Shown: one piece after another, positions 54,011 through 62,393 of the stretch
Layout: every line of letters begins with the position of its first letter
How positions within the stretch are numbered: the first letter of the stretch is position 1
From: Maridesulfovibrio frigidus DSM 17176
GTDB taxonomy: Bacteria > Desulfobacterota > Desulfovibrionia > Desulfovibrionales > Desulfovibrionaceae
NCBI RefSeq assembly: GCF_000711735.1
Contig: NZ_JONL01000001.1
Location: 372,001-436,000 of the forward strand
DNA length: 64,000 nucleotides
Direction of reading: 5' to 3'
Translations under genes and position numbers: made by a program
Notes under the pieces: generated by a model
Told to the model about the DNA's origin: nothing
Seen by the model: the letters and a program-made list of their open reading frames with translations, nothing else
Databases searched by the model: none

Positions 54011-54681
54011 TGGCTGAAAAAGAAACCATCATTTCACCTTCACTGCTTTCATGTGATTTCAGCAGACTTGCTGATGAGCTGAAAGCTCTTGAAGAAGCTG
54101 GACTGAAATGGGCGCACCTTGATGTAATGGACGGTAAATTTGTACCAAACATTACTTTCGGCCCTCCGGTCATTAAATCCATGCGCAAAGAGTGCAATCT
54201 TTTCTTCGACTGTCATCTTATGATCGAGCAGCCCGAAAGATATATCACAGAATTCGCAGAAGCCGGTGCAGACCTTATCTGCGTCCACGCAGAATCTACG
54301 AATCACCTTGAAAGGGTATGTGCTGCCATTGTCGAAGCAGGCTGTAAACCAGCCATTGCCCTAAACCCTGCGACACCGCTAGAATCAATCAAATACTTGA
54401 TTCCGCAGTTGTACATGGTTCTGATCATGAGCGTTAACCCCGGATTCGGCGGGCAGAAATACATTCCTTTCTGTACAGATAAAGTACGCGATCTTAAAGC
54501 TATGATCACAGAAGCCGGAGCAGACACCCTTATTCAGCTGGATGGCGGTGTCACCATTGATAATTGTAGAGAGCTAGTTGAAGCGGGCGCGGATGTGCTT
54601 GTTTCAGGATCTGCTTTCTTCAAATATCCACCTTACGCAGAGCGCCACAAACTCTTCTTAGAACGCTGTGCAGGAAAATAG
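54010..54681 (+). CDS. rpe: Ribulose-phosphate 3-epimerase
   Basis: 223 residues, TIM barrel. SLLSCDFSRLADEL, LDVMDGKFVPNITFGPPV, HLMIEQPERYI, MSVNPGFGGQKYIP and QLDGGVTIDN contain the metal-binding His and Asp residues and the phosphate loop. Interconverts ribulose 5-phosphate and xylulose 5-phosphate. The start overlaps the preceding stop by one base, so it is part of the heme operon transcript although functionally unrelated. Terminated by a strong hairpin. Confidence 0.96.
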   Translation: MAEKETIISPSLLSCDFSRLADELKALEEAGLKWAHLDVMDGKFVPNITFGPPVIKSMRKECNLFFDCHLMIEQPERYITEFAEAGADLICVHAESTNHLERVCAAIVEAGCKPAIALNPATPLESIKYLIPQLYMVLIMSVNPGFGGQKYIPFCTDKVRDLKAMITEAGADTLIQLDGGVTIDNCRELVEAGADVLVSGSAFFKYPPYAERHKLFLERCAGK

Positions 54682-54752
54682 TTTAAGCTAATTGTACTGT
54701 CCTAAAATATGTTAACACTAAAAGAACCTATTTTAAGACTCGAGATATTCAT

Positions 54753-54794
54753 AAAAAAAGCGTCCTCGGAGTTAAATCCGAGGACGCTTTTTTT
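54753..54794 (+). terminator. Intrinsic terminator after rpe
   Basis: Perfect stem gcgtcctcgga (54760-54770) with tccgaggacgc (54777-54787), 6-base loop, A-run and T-run; usable from both sides for the convergent minus gene ending at 54841. Confidence 0.93.
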
Positions 54795-54840
54795 TATTTC
54801 CAAAAACGATCTCTATTTCTAAATAAATTACACGGTAAAG

Positions 54841-55650
54841 CTACTTTTCAGACTTCCCCGCATTTGGCTTAATAAACGGCATAATCAACATACTCCATAA
54901 AGAAAGGAACTTCGTATCTCGGAAAATATTCAACCCGATGTTCATTTTCTGATGCCCAAGATCAGGCTGATCTTTATAAGTCGAAAAGATTCGATCCCAC
55001 CAAGGGAGATTAAATCCAAAGTTACTATTCATTTCCTGTGAATCCGTGGAGTGATGCACTCGGTGCATATCCGGTGTCACAACAAACAATCGTAAAACTT
55101 CATCCAAATCTTTTGGAAGTTTAATATTTGAATGATTAAACATCGCGACACAGTTAAGCACCACTTCAAATAAAAGAACTGCAAGAGGCTGAATACCGAA
55201 TAAGACAACCAACGCGAGCTTGAATACCAGCGACAAGCAGAATTCCAAAGGATGGAACCGAACACCGGTCGTGAAATCGTAAAAAGTGTCCGCATGGTGC
55301 ATACGGTGCAAAAGCCACAACGGACGCCAAAGATGAAAGGCGCGGTGCTGTAGATAAATTGCCAAGTCTAGAAGGACAAAACCTATAATAACCTGTGTCC
55401 ACAGCGGTAATCCTAAAAGAGGAATCAATCCCCACCCCTTCAAGGTAACCATAACGGCTAGCGCAACAGGCAGGAATGGGAAAATCAACCGCACGAGAAT
55501 TGCAGAAACGACCACAACCCCCAAATTACCGAACCACCTTCGTTTTCGATCTGATGGTGCTAGGCGGCGCGGGAAAAACTTCTCACACATTATTAAAAGC
55601 AAACCCACTCCTAAAAAAAGAGTGAGCCTGATAATTTCGCTTAAAAACAT
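54841..55650 (-). CDS. Sterol desaturase / fatty acid hydroxylase family membrane protein
   Basis: 269 residues with four to five hydrophobic segments. The di-iron histidine boxes are clear: HRAFH (about residue 106), HRMHHAD (about 116), FNHSN and HRVHHS (about 196). Members hydroxylate or desaturate lipids using O2, or act as alkylglycerol-monooxygenase-like enzymes; in an anaerobe the substrate and physiological role are unclear and may be tied to oxygen exposure. ATG at 55650. Monocistronic, 75 bp downstream of the exported Gly-rich gene. Confidence 0.85.
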   Translation of the reverse strand: MFLSEIIRLTLFLGVGLLLIMCEKFFPRRLAPSDRKRRWFGNLGVVVVSAILVRLIFPFLPVALAVMVTLKGWGLIPLLGLPLWTQVIIGFVLLDLAIYLQHRAFHLWRPLWLLHRMHHADTFYDFTTGVRFHPLEFCLSLVFKLALVVLFGIQPLAVLLFEVVLNCVAMFNHSNIKLPKDLDEVLRLFVVTPDMHRVHHSTDSQEMNSNFGFNLPWWDRIFSTYKDQPDLGHQKMNIGLNIFRDTKFLSLWSMLIMPFIKPNAGKSEK

Positions 55651-55724
55651 TATTACATTTTCCTGACGGACATGGCATGCTCCACAGCAGTCAATTTCGA
55701 AAATTAGAAGAAAGCACTGCGGGG

Positions 55725-56705
55725 CTACTTATTATTGCCGCCGCCATTTCCATTGTTTCCGCCACTTTTACCACTATTACCTTTGCCGCCGCTATTGCTA
55801 TTGCCTTTACCACCGCTATTACCGGGAGCATCGCCACTAGCTGAGCCTGTATTACCAGCACTTGACCCTTGCGAACCAGAGTTGCCGCGGCCACCTGAAG
55901 CTTCACTGTCATTGGATGATTTTGATCCTTTACCGCCACTCTTGGCTGTATCAGAAGCACGACTAAGGCCGATAGATTTATCGCCTTTTCCGCCTGAAAC
56001 TCCGGGAGTTTTCGACACACCGTCTTTAGTATTACGGCCAGTAGCTTGAGAACTTCTAGTTGAAGTTTCTACGCCAGCAACCTCACGATTTCGGTTTTGG
56101 TTTTTATGCCCCAAACCTAACGTGCTGGGATGCACACCAAGCTCTTGAGCAATAACACCCCACCCCATTCCGCTTGCGCGCATGGAAGCAATAGTATCAA
56201 CATCAACAGACGCCGCCCCGGCAAGAGTCTCGTCGGCGGTGCCTTGAGCCGTTTCAAGCCCTTCCTGCGCAGCGGCTAGGTCCGCTTCTGCGGCAGATAA
56301 AGCGTCTTCATCACCTGACGCAGCGGCTGCTTCAACAGCAGACTCAGCGGCAGCTACAGCCGATGTTGCAGCATCAACAGCTGCTTCTGCTTCAGCGATA
56401 TCTTCAGCACTTTGTTCTGCCGAAACATCGGAGGCTGCAGCAGCTAATGCTTCTGCTTTAGCTGCTTGCGCCGGATTTGCAAAGGAAGGAGCTTCAACCT
56501 CTTCTGCGCCATCCTCTGTTCCTTCTTCTGCAGTTGTATCATCAGTCGTAGTCGTGTCGTCAGTCGTATCGTCAGTTGCTGTAGTTTCTTCAGTTGTTGT
56601 GTCATCTGCAGCGGGTTCCTGAGCAAAACTTGCAGAAGTAACTAACAGCGTACACAAACCAATCATAATTAACCAAACAGATATTTTTTTTGTATAATTT
56701 TTCAT
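55725..56705 (-). CDS. Exported low-complexity protein (acidic Thr-rich, Ala-rich helix, Gly/Ser/Asn-rich tail)
   Basis: 326 residues. Signal peptide (WLIMIGLCTLLVTSASFAQ). Then an Asp/Thr/Glu-rich stretch (32-70), an Ala/Glu helical region (75-165), a short conserved-looking globular motif ASGMGWGVIAQELGVHPS (about 178-195) followed by TLGLGHKN, and a 130-residue Gly/Ser/Asn/Lys-rich tail ending in NNGNGGGNNK. The short motif resembles a helix-turn-helix-like segment seen in other secreted proteins of metal- and sulfate-reducers, but I cannot name a family. ATG at 56705, 13 bp after the TPR lipoprotein stop, so the two form an operon. Confidence 0.75.
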   Translation of the reverse strand: MKNYTKKISVWLIMIGLCTLLVTSASFAQEPAADDTTTEETTATDDTTDDTTTTDDTTAEEGTEDGAEEVEAPSFANPAQAAKAEALAAAASDVSAEQSAEDIAEAEAAVDAATSAVAAAESAVEAAAASGDEDALSAAEADLAAAQEGLETAQGTADETLAGAASVDVDTIASMRASGMGWGVIAQELGVHPSTLGLGHKNQNRNREVAGVETSTRSSQATGRNTKDGVSKTPGVSGGKGDKSIGLSRASDTAKSGGKGSKSSNDSEASGGRGNSGSQGSSAGNTGSASGDAPGNSGGKGNSNSGGKGNSGKSGGNNGNGGGNNK

Positions 56706-56718
56706 TGTAACACCCTAT

Positions 56719-57687
56719 TTACTGAACAACGGTTATAAATTGAACAGAGTCATCTACCTGAAAAGATTTACCGCCACTCTTAATTGTCTCCGACAAATCA
56801 AACCAACTTAGAGGCATTCTTGTAGAAGAAAATCCGGGATGCCCGCCTAATATATAATCACGAACGGCCTTCGCCCGGGACTTTGCAAGCGTAACATCAC
56901 CCTTTTTATAAGATACAATATGGATGTTTAATTTCTCGTTTGCCTCCATCATGGCGGCAATTACATGAAGAGATTTCTTGCTTGAAACATCAATAAGTGT
57001 TGATTCTGGCTTAAATTTCATGGTCTTTAAGGTAACATTTCGTTTGCCTAATATGAAATTACGATAAGTAAAATCTCCATGTAAATTCATATTAGATGCA
57101 GCACTCATGGCCAAAGAGCCATCCGGATAATACTTTAAGAACTTCTTCCAAGCTTCAATTTCTTCCGCTGAGCGGCCAAGACGACGCAAAGAATCTGCTC
57201 TATTATAGAGTGCTTCAGGGTTATATTTATCTAGTTTTAAGACAATATCATATTGAGCCAACGCTTCTCGCCACTTCTTGCTTTCAAGATAGCTATGCCC
57301 AAGATAAAGATTAGCGGAGATATGTTTGGGATCAAGCGCCAAAGCCTTTCCATAAGACTCTTGCTCATGAGAATAATCTTTTACAGCCCACAACGCGACA
57401 CCTACCCAGAAATGGTAGTCTGCATTTTGGGGCTCAATCTCAGAAGCGCGTTTTAAATAAGGGATGGCTTGCGTTGGTTTTTCAAGAGCAAGATAATAAC
57501 GACCAACATAGTAGGCAGAGGATGCGTCCTGAGGGTTCTCTTTTAACTGCTGCCCAAGAGCCTCAATCCCTTCATCATACTTTTCCTGCCCTAAATAATA
57601 GGGACCGGTAATCTGAGCACATGCGGTTAAAGCCAAAAGAGCTAAAGCCTGAACTAAAAACAAAAACTGTTTCACAAAAGACCTCAA
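56719..57687 (-). CDS. TPR lipoprotein with C-terminal OmpA-like segment
   Basis: 322 residues. Signal peptide with lipobox LTAC (Cys23). Residues 30-205 are five TPRs (YDEGIEALGQQLKENPQD, PTQAIPYLKRASEIEPQNAD, WREALAQYDIVLKLDKYN, EEIEAWKKFLKYYPDG). The C-terminal 110 residues (NVTLKTMKFKPESTLIDVSS, LHVIAAMMEANEKLNIHIVS, LAKSRAKAVRDYILGG) look like a degenerate OmpA domain. An outer-membrane scaffold is likely. ATG follows a minus-strand leader; the gene leads into the exported Gly-rich gene. Confidence 0.82.
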   Translation of the reverse strand: MRSFVKQFLFLVQALALLALTACAQITGPYYLGQEKYDEGIEALGQQLKENPQDASSAYYVGRYYLALEKPTQAIPYLKRASEIEPQNADYHFWVGVALWAVKDYSHEQESYGKALALDPKHISANLYLGHSYLESKKWREALAQYDIVLKLDKYNPEALYNRADSLRRLGRSAEEIEAWKKFLKYYPDGSLAMSAASNMNLHGDFTYRNFILGKRNVTLKTMKFKPESTLIDVSSKKSLHVIAAMMEANEKLNIHIVSYKKGDVTLAKSRAKAVRDYILGGHPGFSSTRMPLSWFDLSETIKSGGKSFQVDDSVQFITVVQ

Positions 57688-57715
57688 TGGATTTTAAAAT
57701 TGAGTCCCGACCCCA

Positions 57716-57760
57716 ATAAAAAAGCCCGCCTCTGAATCTAAATCAGAATGGCGGGCTTAG
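57716..57760 (-). terminator. Intrinsic terminator for the DUF445 gene
   Basis: Read on the minus strand: stem aagcccgcc/ggcgggctt (57750-57758 with 57722-57730), inner tctga/tcaga, followed by a T-run (57716-57721 as A on the plus strand). Confidence 0.88.
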
Positions 57761-57779
57761 CAAATCTTTATAATAATGT

Positions 57780-58382
57780 TTACAAAATAAATATAACAAC
57801 TTGAATAAGACCAATGATAAATCCTAGAACTCCACCAATCACTTCAATAAAGCGGAATTCTTTTTTCATGATCCCAAACAAAATACCTTCGAGTTGTTCC
57901 ATTGAAAAACATTCAACTTTATCCTGAACAAGGCACTTAAAATCAAGTGAGCATTCAAGTTCAGAGGCAGTAGTTTCAATCAATTTAGGAAGCATTTCGT
58001 CAAGTTCTTTTGAAAGCATGGCCCGAACAGTTTTAAGAGTTTCTTCATTAAGAAACATTGCAACCATCGGATGGAGAGTTACTAACTTTTCCTTAAAAAA
58101 TATCTCAAGATACTCAAGAACAACACCTTTGTGCTTTTCAACAAATGCAGGATCACGAATTACATTTTTGATATCAGTATGCGAGATAAGTTCGCGCTCG
58201 ATCATCTTTCCAAGACTTTCAGCAAGTTCCTTTTGTCTCTTAGGGAAAATGCCTTGAATTTCAAAGGGGCCAATCTTTATAGCCTTGTATGGGTGGAATA
58301 ACATTTTCACTGCAAGATAATTAGTGAGCCAACCAATTAATGCGCAGATTACCGGAGAAAGAAGAAGTTTCATAGTGATCAT
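57780..58382 (-). CDS. DUF445 family membrane protein
   Basis: 200 residues. N-terminal hydrophobic segment with PVICALIGWLTNYLAVKMLF, then PFEIQGIFPKRQKELAESLG, the hallmark of DUF445, a helical middle part and a C-terminal membrane segment (GVLGFIIGLIQVVIFIL). Function unknown; the family is widespread in the envelope. The start is either 58382 or the Met at 58373, the latter giving the more usual MKLLL N-terminus. Own terminator; divergent from the diguanylate cyclase gene. Confidence 0.82.
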   Translation of the reverse strand: MITMKLLLSPVICALIGWLTNYLAVKMLFHPYKAIKIGPFEIQGIFPKRQKELAESLGKMIERELISHTDIKNVIRDPAFVEKHKGVVLEYLEIFFKEKLVTLHPMVAMFLNEETLKTVRAMLSKELDEMLPKLIETTASELECSLDFKCLVQDKVECFSMEQLEGILFGIMKKEFRFIEVIGGVLGFIIGLIQVVIFIL

Positions 58383-58600
58383 AGTAGTAAGATTCCCTTA
58401 GCTATTTTGTGCTGTTGCTTAACTTTAAAAGTGAATCGATATACTTGTCCAAAATCATAAAAAGAGCAAGTTTTCATAAATGAATTGTAATTTATTTTTT
58501 ATTATAATAATTTTATACGGAAATAGGATGTATTAAGAAAATAAAGCTTGCTTCAGCCCCTAATAAGAGTATTTTGCAACGGCATATGTAATGAAAAATA

Positions 58601-59773
58601 ATGGAGATGGAAGTGAGCAGTCTGCACGATCTAGAAGCTGTACAATCTGAGCTTAGCGACTTGCAAAAAAAGCACAGCAAGCTCAAACAAAGAATTTCAC
58701 GCACATGCCCTGAATGCGGACAAGCTGAATTCAAGAAGCTTTTTGCAAATGCGGCATCTGCAATTGTAATTCTTGATGCTGAAGGTAAAATAATACTCAC
58801 AAATTCTTTTTTCACTGAGATCACTGGTTTTTCACAAACAGAAGTGTTCGCAAAACCCATCCACAATGTCCTCCCCTCAAATGAACACCATGTCAGCGAC
58901 TTTCTTAAAAATATTTCATCTGAATCAGAGTGTAGTGCAAATTTAATATTTCCTACAATTAATAAAGAATCCGACCCAATATGGCTGGACATGTCTGTTA
59001 AAACTCTATCAGAAACAGAGTCATCCCCCAAGAGTTCTATCTGTATATTTAAAGATATTACTTCTGAAAAAGAAAATGAACTTCACAGAAATGAACTCAT
59101 TGAAGAACTGATGGATGTAAAGGAATTACAAGAAGAAAATTCAGCCCAGCTCAACCTGCTCCTTCATGAACTTGATGATAAGAATCTAAAGCTAAAAAAA
59201 GAAATTTCAGAAAGAAAAAAAGCAGAGCAACGGCTTAGAGAAAGTGAAGAAAGATTCAAAAACCTCAGTATAACAGATCAGCTAACAGGGCTATTCAACC
59301 GCAGACATTTACAAGATGTTGCCCACCGGGAAGTCGAGAAGTGCAAGCTGGAAAACTCTCCTTTGTGCACGCTGCTCATGGATGTAGACAATTTCAAGCA
59401 TTTTAATGACACCTACGGCCATTCTGCTGGAGACGACGTTCTTTCCAACGTAGGTAAACTCATCAAAGATTCGATAAAAGGAACGGACAGAGCTTTCCGC
59501 TACGGCGGAGAAGAATTCTTAGTACTATTGCCGGAAACAGGCTGCAAAGAAGCAAAGCAAACAGCCGAGCGCATTAGAACCGCTATGGAAGCAGTCGTAT
59601 ATCATCTACCAAATTCAGAATCTGTCCAAAAAACCTTGAGCATAGGGATCGCGGAATACAAACAGGGTGAATCCTTAGAAGCAATGTTTAAGCGCGCAGA
59701 TGACCATATGTTCCAAGCAAAGCTACAAGGCAAAAACAAAATTTCATATTCCTGTAAAACTGAAGACAGCTAG
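58601..59773 (+). CDS. Diguanylate cyclase with PAS sensor (PAS-coiled coil-GGDEF)
   Basis: 390 residues. N-terminal coiled coil with a CPECG motif (Cys36, Cys39), PAS domain (about 43-160, AIVILDAEGKIILTNSFFTEITG), coiled coil (160-225) and GGDEF domain (about 228-385) with DQLTGLFNRRHL, MDVDNFKHFNDTYGHSAGD and the intact RYGGEEF signature. The inhibitory I-site position holds KGTD rather than RxxD, so product inhibition may be absent. Makes c-di-GMP. ATG at 58601, but GTG at 58613 has GGAG 6 nt upstream and may be the true start. Stop is 5 bp from the convergent lipoprotein gene. Confidence 0.92.
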   Translation: MEMEVSSLHDLEAVQSELSDLQKKHSKLKQRISRTCPECGQAEFKKLFANAASAIVILDAEGKIILTNSFFTEITGFSQTEVFAKPIHNVLPSNEHHVSDFLKNISSESECSANLIFPTINKESDPIWLDMSVKTLSETESSPKSSICIFKDITSEKENELHRNELIEELMDVKELQEENSAQLNLLLHELDDKNLKLKKEISERKKAEQRLRESEERFKNLSITDQLTGLFNRRHLQDVAHREVEKCKLENSPLCTLLMDVDNFKHFNDTYGHSAGDDVLSNVGKLIKDSIKGTDRAFRYGGEEFLVLLPETGCKEAKQTAERIRTAMEAVVYHLPNSESVQKTLSIGIAEYKQGESLEAMFKRADDHMFQAKLQGKNKISYSCKTEDS

Positions 59774-59778
59774 ACGAC

Positions 59779-60453
59779 CTATTCTTGGTCATTTGCAACC
59801 TTAGATACATCTTCCACAACCTTGGCTACATCCTTCTCGAGCTCCGCAAAAATCATAGAAATACCAGTGTTCATAGCTTCTACAAGAGCGGAAGCTGTCT
59901 GATCTTTTATTGGAACTTCCTCGCTGAAATTACGCGAATAGATAATAGGCATATTAGGATCTGCGTTATTAAACATAAAAAACTGCATTTTAATCACAGC
60001 CTTAGGAGATTCTCCACTAAAGTCTCCGTAAAGAGAATTAACCACCCCTTCGAGCATAAATTCTCCAGCCCCCATGCTTTCCGGACCGAGAACATTAGCA
60101 AAAAGTCCTGAATCGCCCATCCAAACTTTAAGCTCCTGTGTCAGCATGGATGCTGGCGGCACGAAGAAAGCATTGTAATAGTCAGCTTCATAAATATTGC
60201 CAGCGACTTGATACACTAAATCTTTGTCTTCGTAACGAGAGGAAACCTTCATCCGGCGAACAATCAAGTTTTTGTCAGTCACACGAGACGTAGCATTTTG
60301 CCTATCTCTGACAGCATCTAAAGTATAGTAAGTGCGGTCAAGAGACGCACGCTCAAGCTTCACGCAGCCTGCGGCAGCAACAATTAAAAGCGCCGAAACA
60401 AAGCATAGTGTGCACGCATTTTTTAAAAAATATCTTTTCACAAATAGCTCCAT
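59779..60453 (-). CDS. ABC-type transport auxiliary lipoprotein (PqiC/Mla-associated)
   Basis: 224 residues. Signal peptide with lipobox AAGC (Cys30), then YYTLDAVRDRQN and a YxVAGNIYEADYYNAFFVPP segment typical of the ABC_trans_aux (PqiC-like) family. Such lipoproteins associate with MCE proteins at the outer membrane. Last gene of the Mla-like operon, starting on the base where mlaD ends. Confirms that the operon builds an envelope-spanning lipid pathway. Confidence 0.85.
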   Translation of the reverse strand: MELFVKRYFLKNACTLCFVSALLIVAAAGCVKLERASLDRTYYTLDAVRDRQNATSRVTDKNLIVRRMKVSSRYEDKDLVYQVAGNIYEADYYNAFFVPPASMLTQELKVWMGDSGLFANVLGPESMGAGEFMLEGVVNSLYGDFSGESPKAVIKMQFFMFNNADPNMPIIYSRNFSEEVPIKDQTASALVEAMNTGISMIFAELEKDVAKVVEDVSKVANDQE

Positions 60454-61598
60454 TATTGTGCCCGTCCTTTCCTCGGAGGTTCACCAAAAAGGACCCCGGC
60501 AGGATATTGTCTAGCTTCACTGCTAAGTTCTCGTAAATTTTCTACCAACCTTCGCACATTATCAAGAATAGCTTCAATATTGCCCTGCTGTCCGGCAACA
60601 ACAACATTTACCCTTGAAAGAGTTCCTTCAAACCTTGTCGCCGCATCTTTAATCTTATCAGAAGCCTCACCTACATTATCTAAGGTCTTAGATAGGCTAT
60701 TTAAAGTATCCTTACCTTGCGGACTTCTAAGATATGTTTCAAAATCCCCGGAAATATTCTTGGCACTTGTAGTAGCCTTGCGCAAATCCCTAAGCGCTAC
60801 GATCATATCATTCGACCCAGAATCCATAACAAGCTTGAAACTATGCGCAGCCGATGCCACATCCGGCATTAATGAATTGACATTTGGATCAGCTAGAAGA
60901 ACATTTAAACGTGCAATAAACTTTTCAGCCTCATTAAGGGTCCCGGTAAGACTTCTGCTTATTTCAGCAGCATCAGACTTCTCTAAAAACTTGTTAACAG
61001 TCTGCGCTACCTGCCGGACATCTTCGACGGCTTCTGCAATTTTTGCTTTATTTATGTCTTCCAAAGTTTCACTGATTGAAGCAACGGCTCCTTCAACCTT
61101 ACTCATCATGGAAGCGGTTGATGGAACATAGTAATTCTCAGGAGTCCAAGTGATCTTAAGAGGTGGGTTCCGCTCAGGATTAACGTAATCAATTTCAAGG
61201 AAAAGTTGTCCGGTCAAACCTAAGGAAACGGGTCGAGCACGAAGGCCACGTTTCACCTCTCTTTTTAATGACTGCATCATGTCTTTTCCTTCTTTGGACT
61301 TAATGATGTCACTATTTAGCTCACCTAAAATATATACATAGCGAAGCTCGCTATCTTCGCTTGTTACATACTCATCGGTCACAAATCCTATCTCGCTGAC
61401 GGAGCCGACTTTAACTCCTCGAAACTTAATAGGAGAGCCAACTTCAAGCCCGTTAACAGACTCATTTATGTATGTTTCAATCTTAACTGTAGTTTCAAAA
61501 ATCTTTCCTGCACCTAAAATAACAAGGGCGATCAACATAAGAAGTGATCCCGATATTACAAAAAGTCCAAGTCTGAAAGGGTTCGTTTTGCGGCTCAT
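60453..61598 (-). CDS. mlaD: MlaD-family (MCE) lipid-binding protein
   Basis: 381 residues. N-terminal membrane anchor (GLFVISGSLLMLIALVILG), MCE domain (about 38-150) with VNGLEVGSPIKFRGVKVGSV, then a long helical region (160-370) that would form the needle or barrel-like extension. Substrate-binding subunit of the retrograde phospholipid ABC transporter. Overlaps the ATPase gene by 4 bp. Longer than E. coli MlaD (183 residues), nearer to PqiB/Mce-type proteins. Confidence 0.92.
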   Translation of the reverse strand: MSRKTNPFRLGLFVISGSLLMLIALVILGAGKIFETTVKIETYINESVNGLEVGSPIKFRGVKVGSVSEIGFVTDEYVTSEDSELRYVYILGELNSDIIKSKEGKDMMQSLKREVKRGLRARPVSLGLTGQLFLEIDYVNPERNPPLKITWTPENYYVPSTASMMSKVEGAVASISETLEDINKAKIAEAVEDVRQVAQTVNKFLEKSDAAEISRSLTGTLNEAEKFIARLNVLLADPNVNSLMPDVASAAHSFKLVMDSGSNDMIVALRDLRKATTSAKNISGDFETYLRSPQGKDTLNSLSKTLDNVGEASDKIKDAATRFEGTLSRVNVVVAGQQGNIEAILDNVRRLVENLRELSSEARQYPAGVLFGEPPRKGRAQ

Positions 61599-62392
61599 AT
61601 TGTCTCCGTAACAGGCGCGGCGTTACTTGTCTTATCTTGAAATTCACGATGAAAAAAGCGACGTACAAGCGGAATATCAGATTCATCCCGCAGTTTACGA
61701 GGATCACCTGTAGCGATGATTCCTTTTGTGCTTTTATCTAGCATTATAATTCTATCAGCTATGGAAAATATTGATTGAAGTTCATGCGTTACAATTACAA
61801 ATGTAACTCCTAGCGAGCGAGAAAGGCTGCGTATCAATTCATCTAACTCAGCTGAAGTAATCGGATCAAGTCCGGCTGACGGTTCATCAAGAAATAAAAT
61901 TTTCGGATCAAGTGCCATAGCGCGGGCAATAGCTCCCCTTTTCAGCATACCACCCGAAAGTTCGGACGGCATCTTATCGGCAGAACCTTCAAGTCCAACG
62001 AGTGCTAGCTTCATTCTAGCAACATAATCCATGGCCTCGCGAGGCATGGAAGTAAACTCCTCAAGTGGAAGTCGCACATTTTCAAGAAGCGTCATAGACC
62101 CGAAAAGCGCGCCCATCTGGTACATAACCCCGATGCGACGGATAATATCAAGTCTGGCTTTACCATGCGCAGAGCCAATGTCATCACCATCAATTATAAT
62201 CTGCCCATGTGACGGAGGATAAAGGCCTATCATATGCTTAAGAACGGTACTCTTTCCACAACCGGAACCACCGAGGATAATAAATATTTCTCCACGCCTC
62301 ACATCGAAAGTAAGATCTTTTGTTATAACAAGATCACCATACGCACAGGTAAGGTTTTCAACTTCTATTATGTTATCGGCAGGAGAACTCAA
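61595..62392 (-). CDS. mlaF: MlaF-type ABC transporter ATPase
   Basis: 265 residues. Walker A GGSGCGKST, ABC signature LSGGMLKRGAIARA, Walker B ILFLDEPSAGLDP and the switch histidine in VIVTHELQSIF. The GLDPITSAELDELI context and the GGM variant signature are typical for MlaF. Energises the MlaE permease. It starts 1 bp after the mlaE stop and overlaps mlaD by 4 bp. Confidence 0.95.
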   Translation of the reverse strand: MSSPADNIIEVENLTCAYGDLVITKDLTFDVRRGEIFIILGGSGCGKSTVLKHMIGLYPPSHGQIIIDGDDIGSAHGKARLDIIRRIGVMYQMGALFGSMTLLENVRLPLEEFTSMPREAMDYVARMKLALVGLEGSADKMPSELSGGMLKRGAIARAMALDPKILFLDEPSAGLDPITSAELDELIRSLSRSLGVTFVIVTHELQSIFSIADRIIMLDKSTKGIIATGDPRKLRDESDIPLVRRFFHREFQDKTSNAAPVTETI

Positions 62393-62393
62393 T

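Noticed and set aside
55735-56049. Pro/Leu-rich frame on the plus strand
   Set aside because: It is the reverse reading of the Gly/Ser/Asn codons of the exported protein; composition explains it completely.
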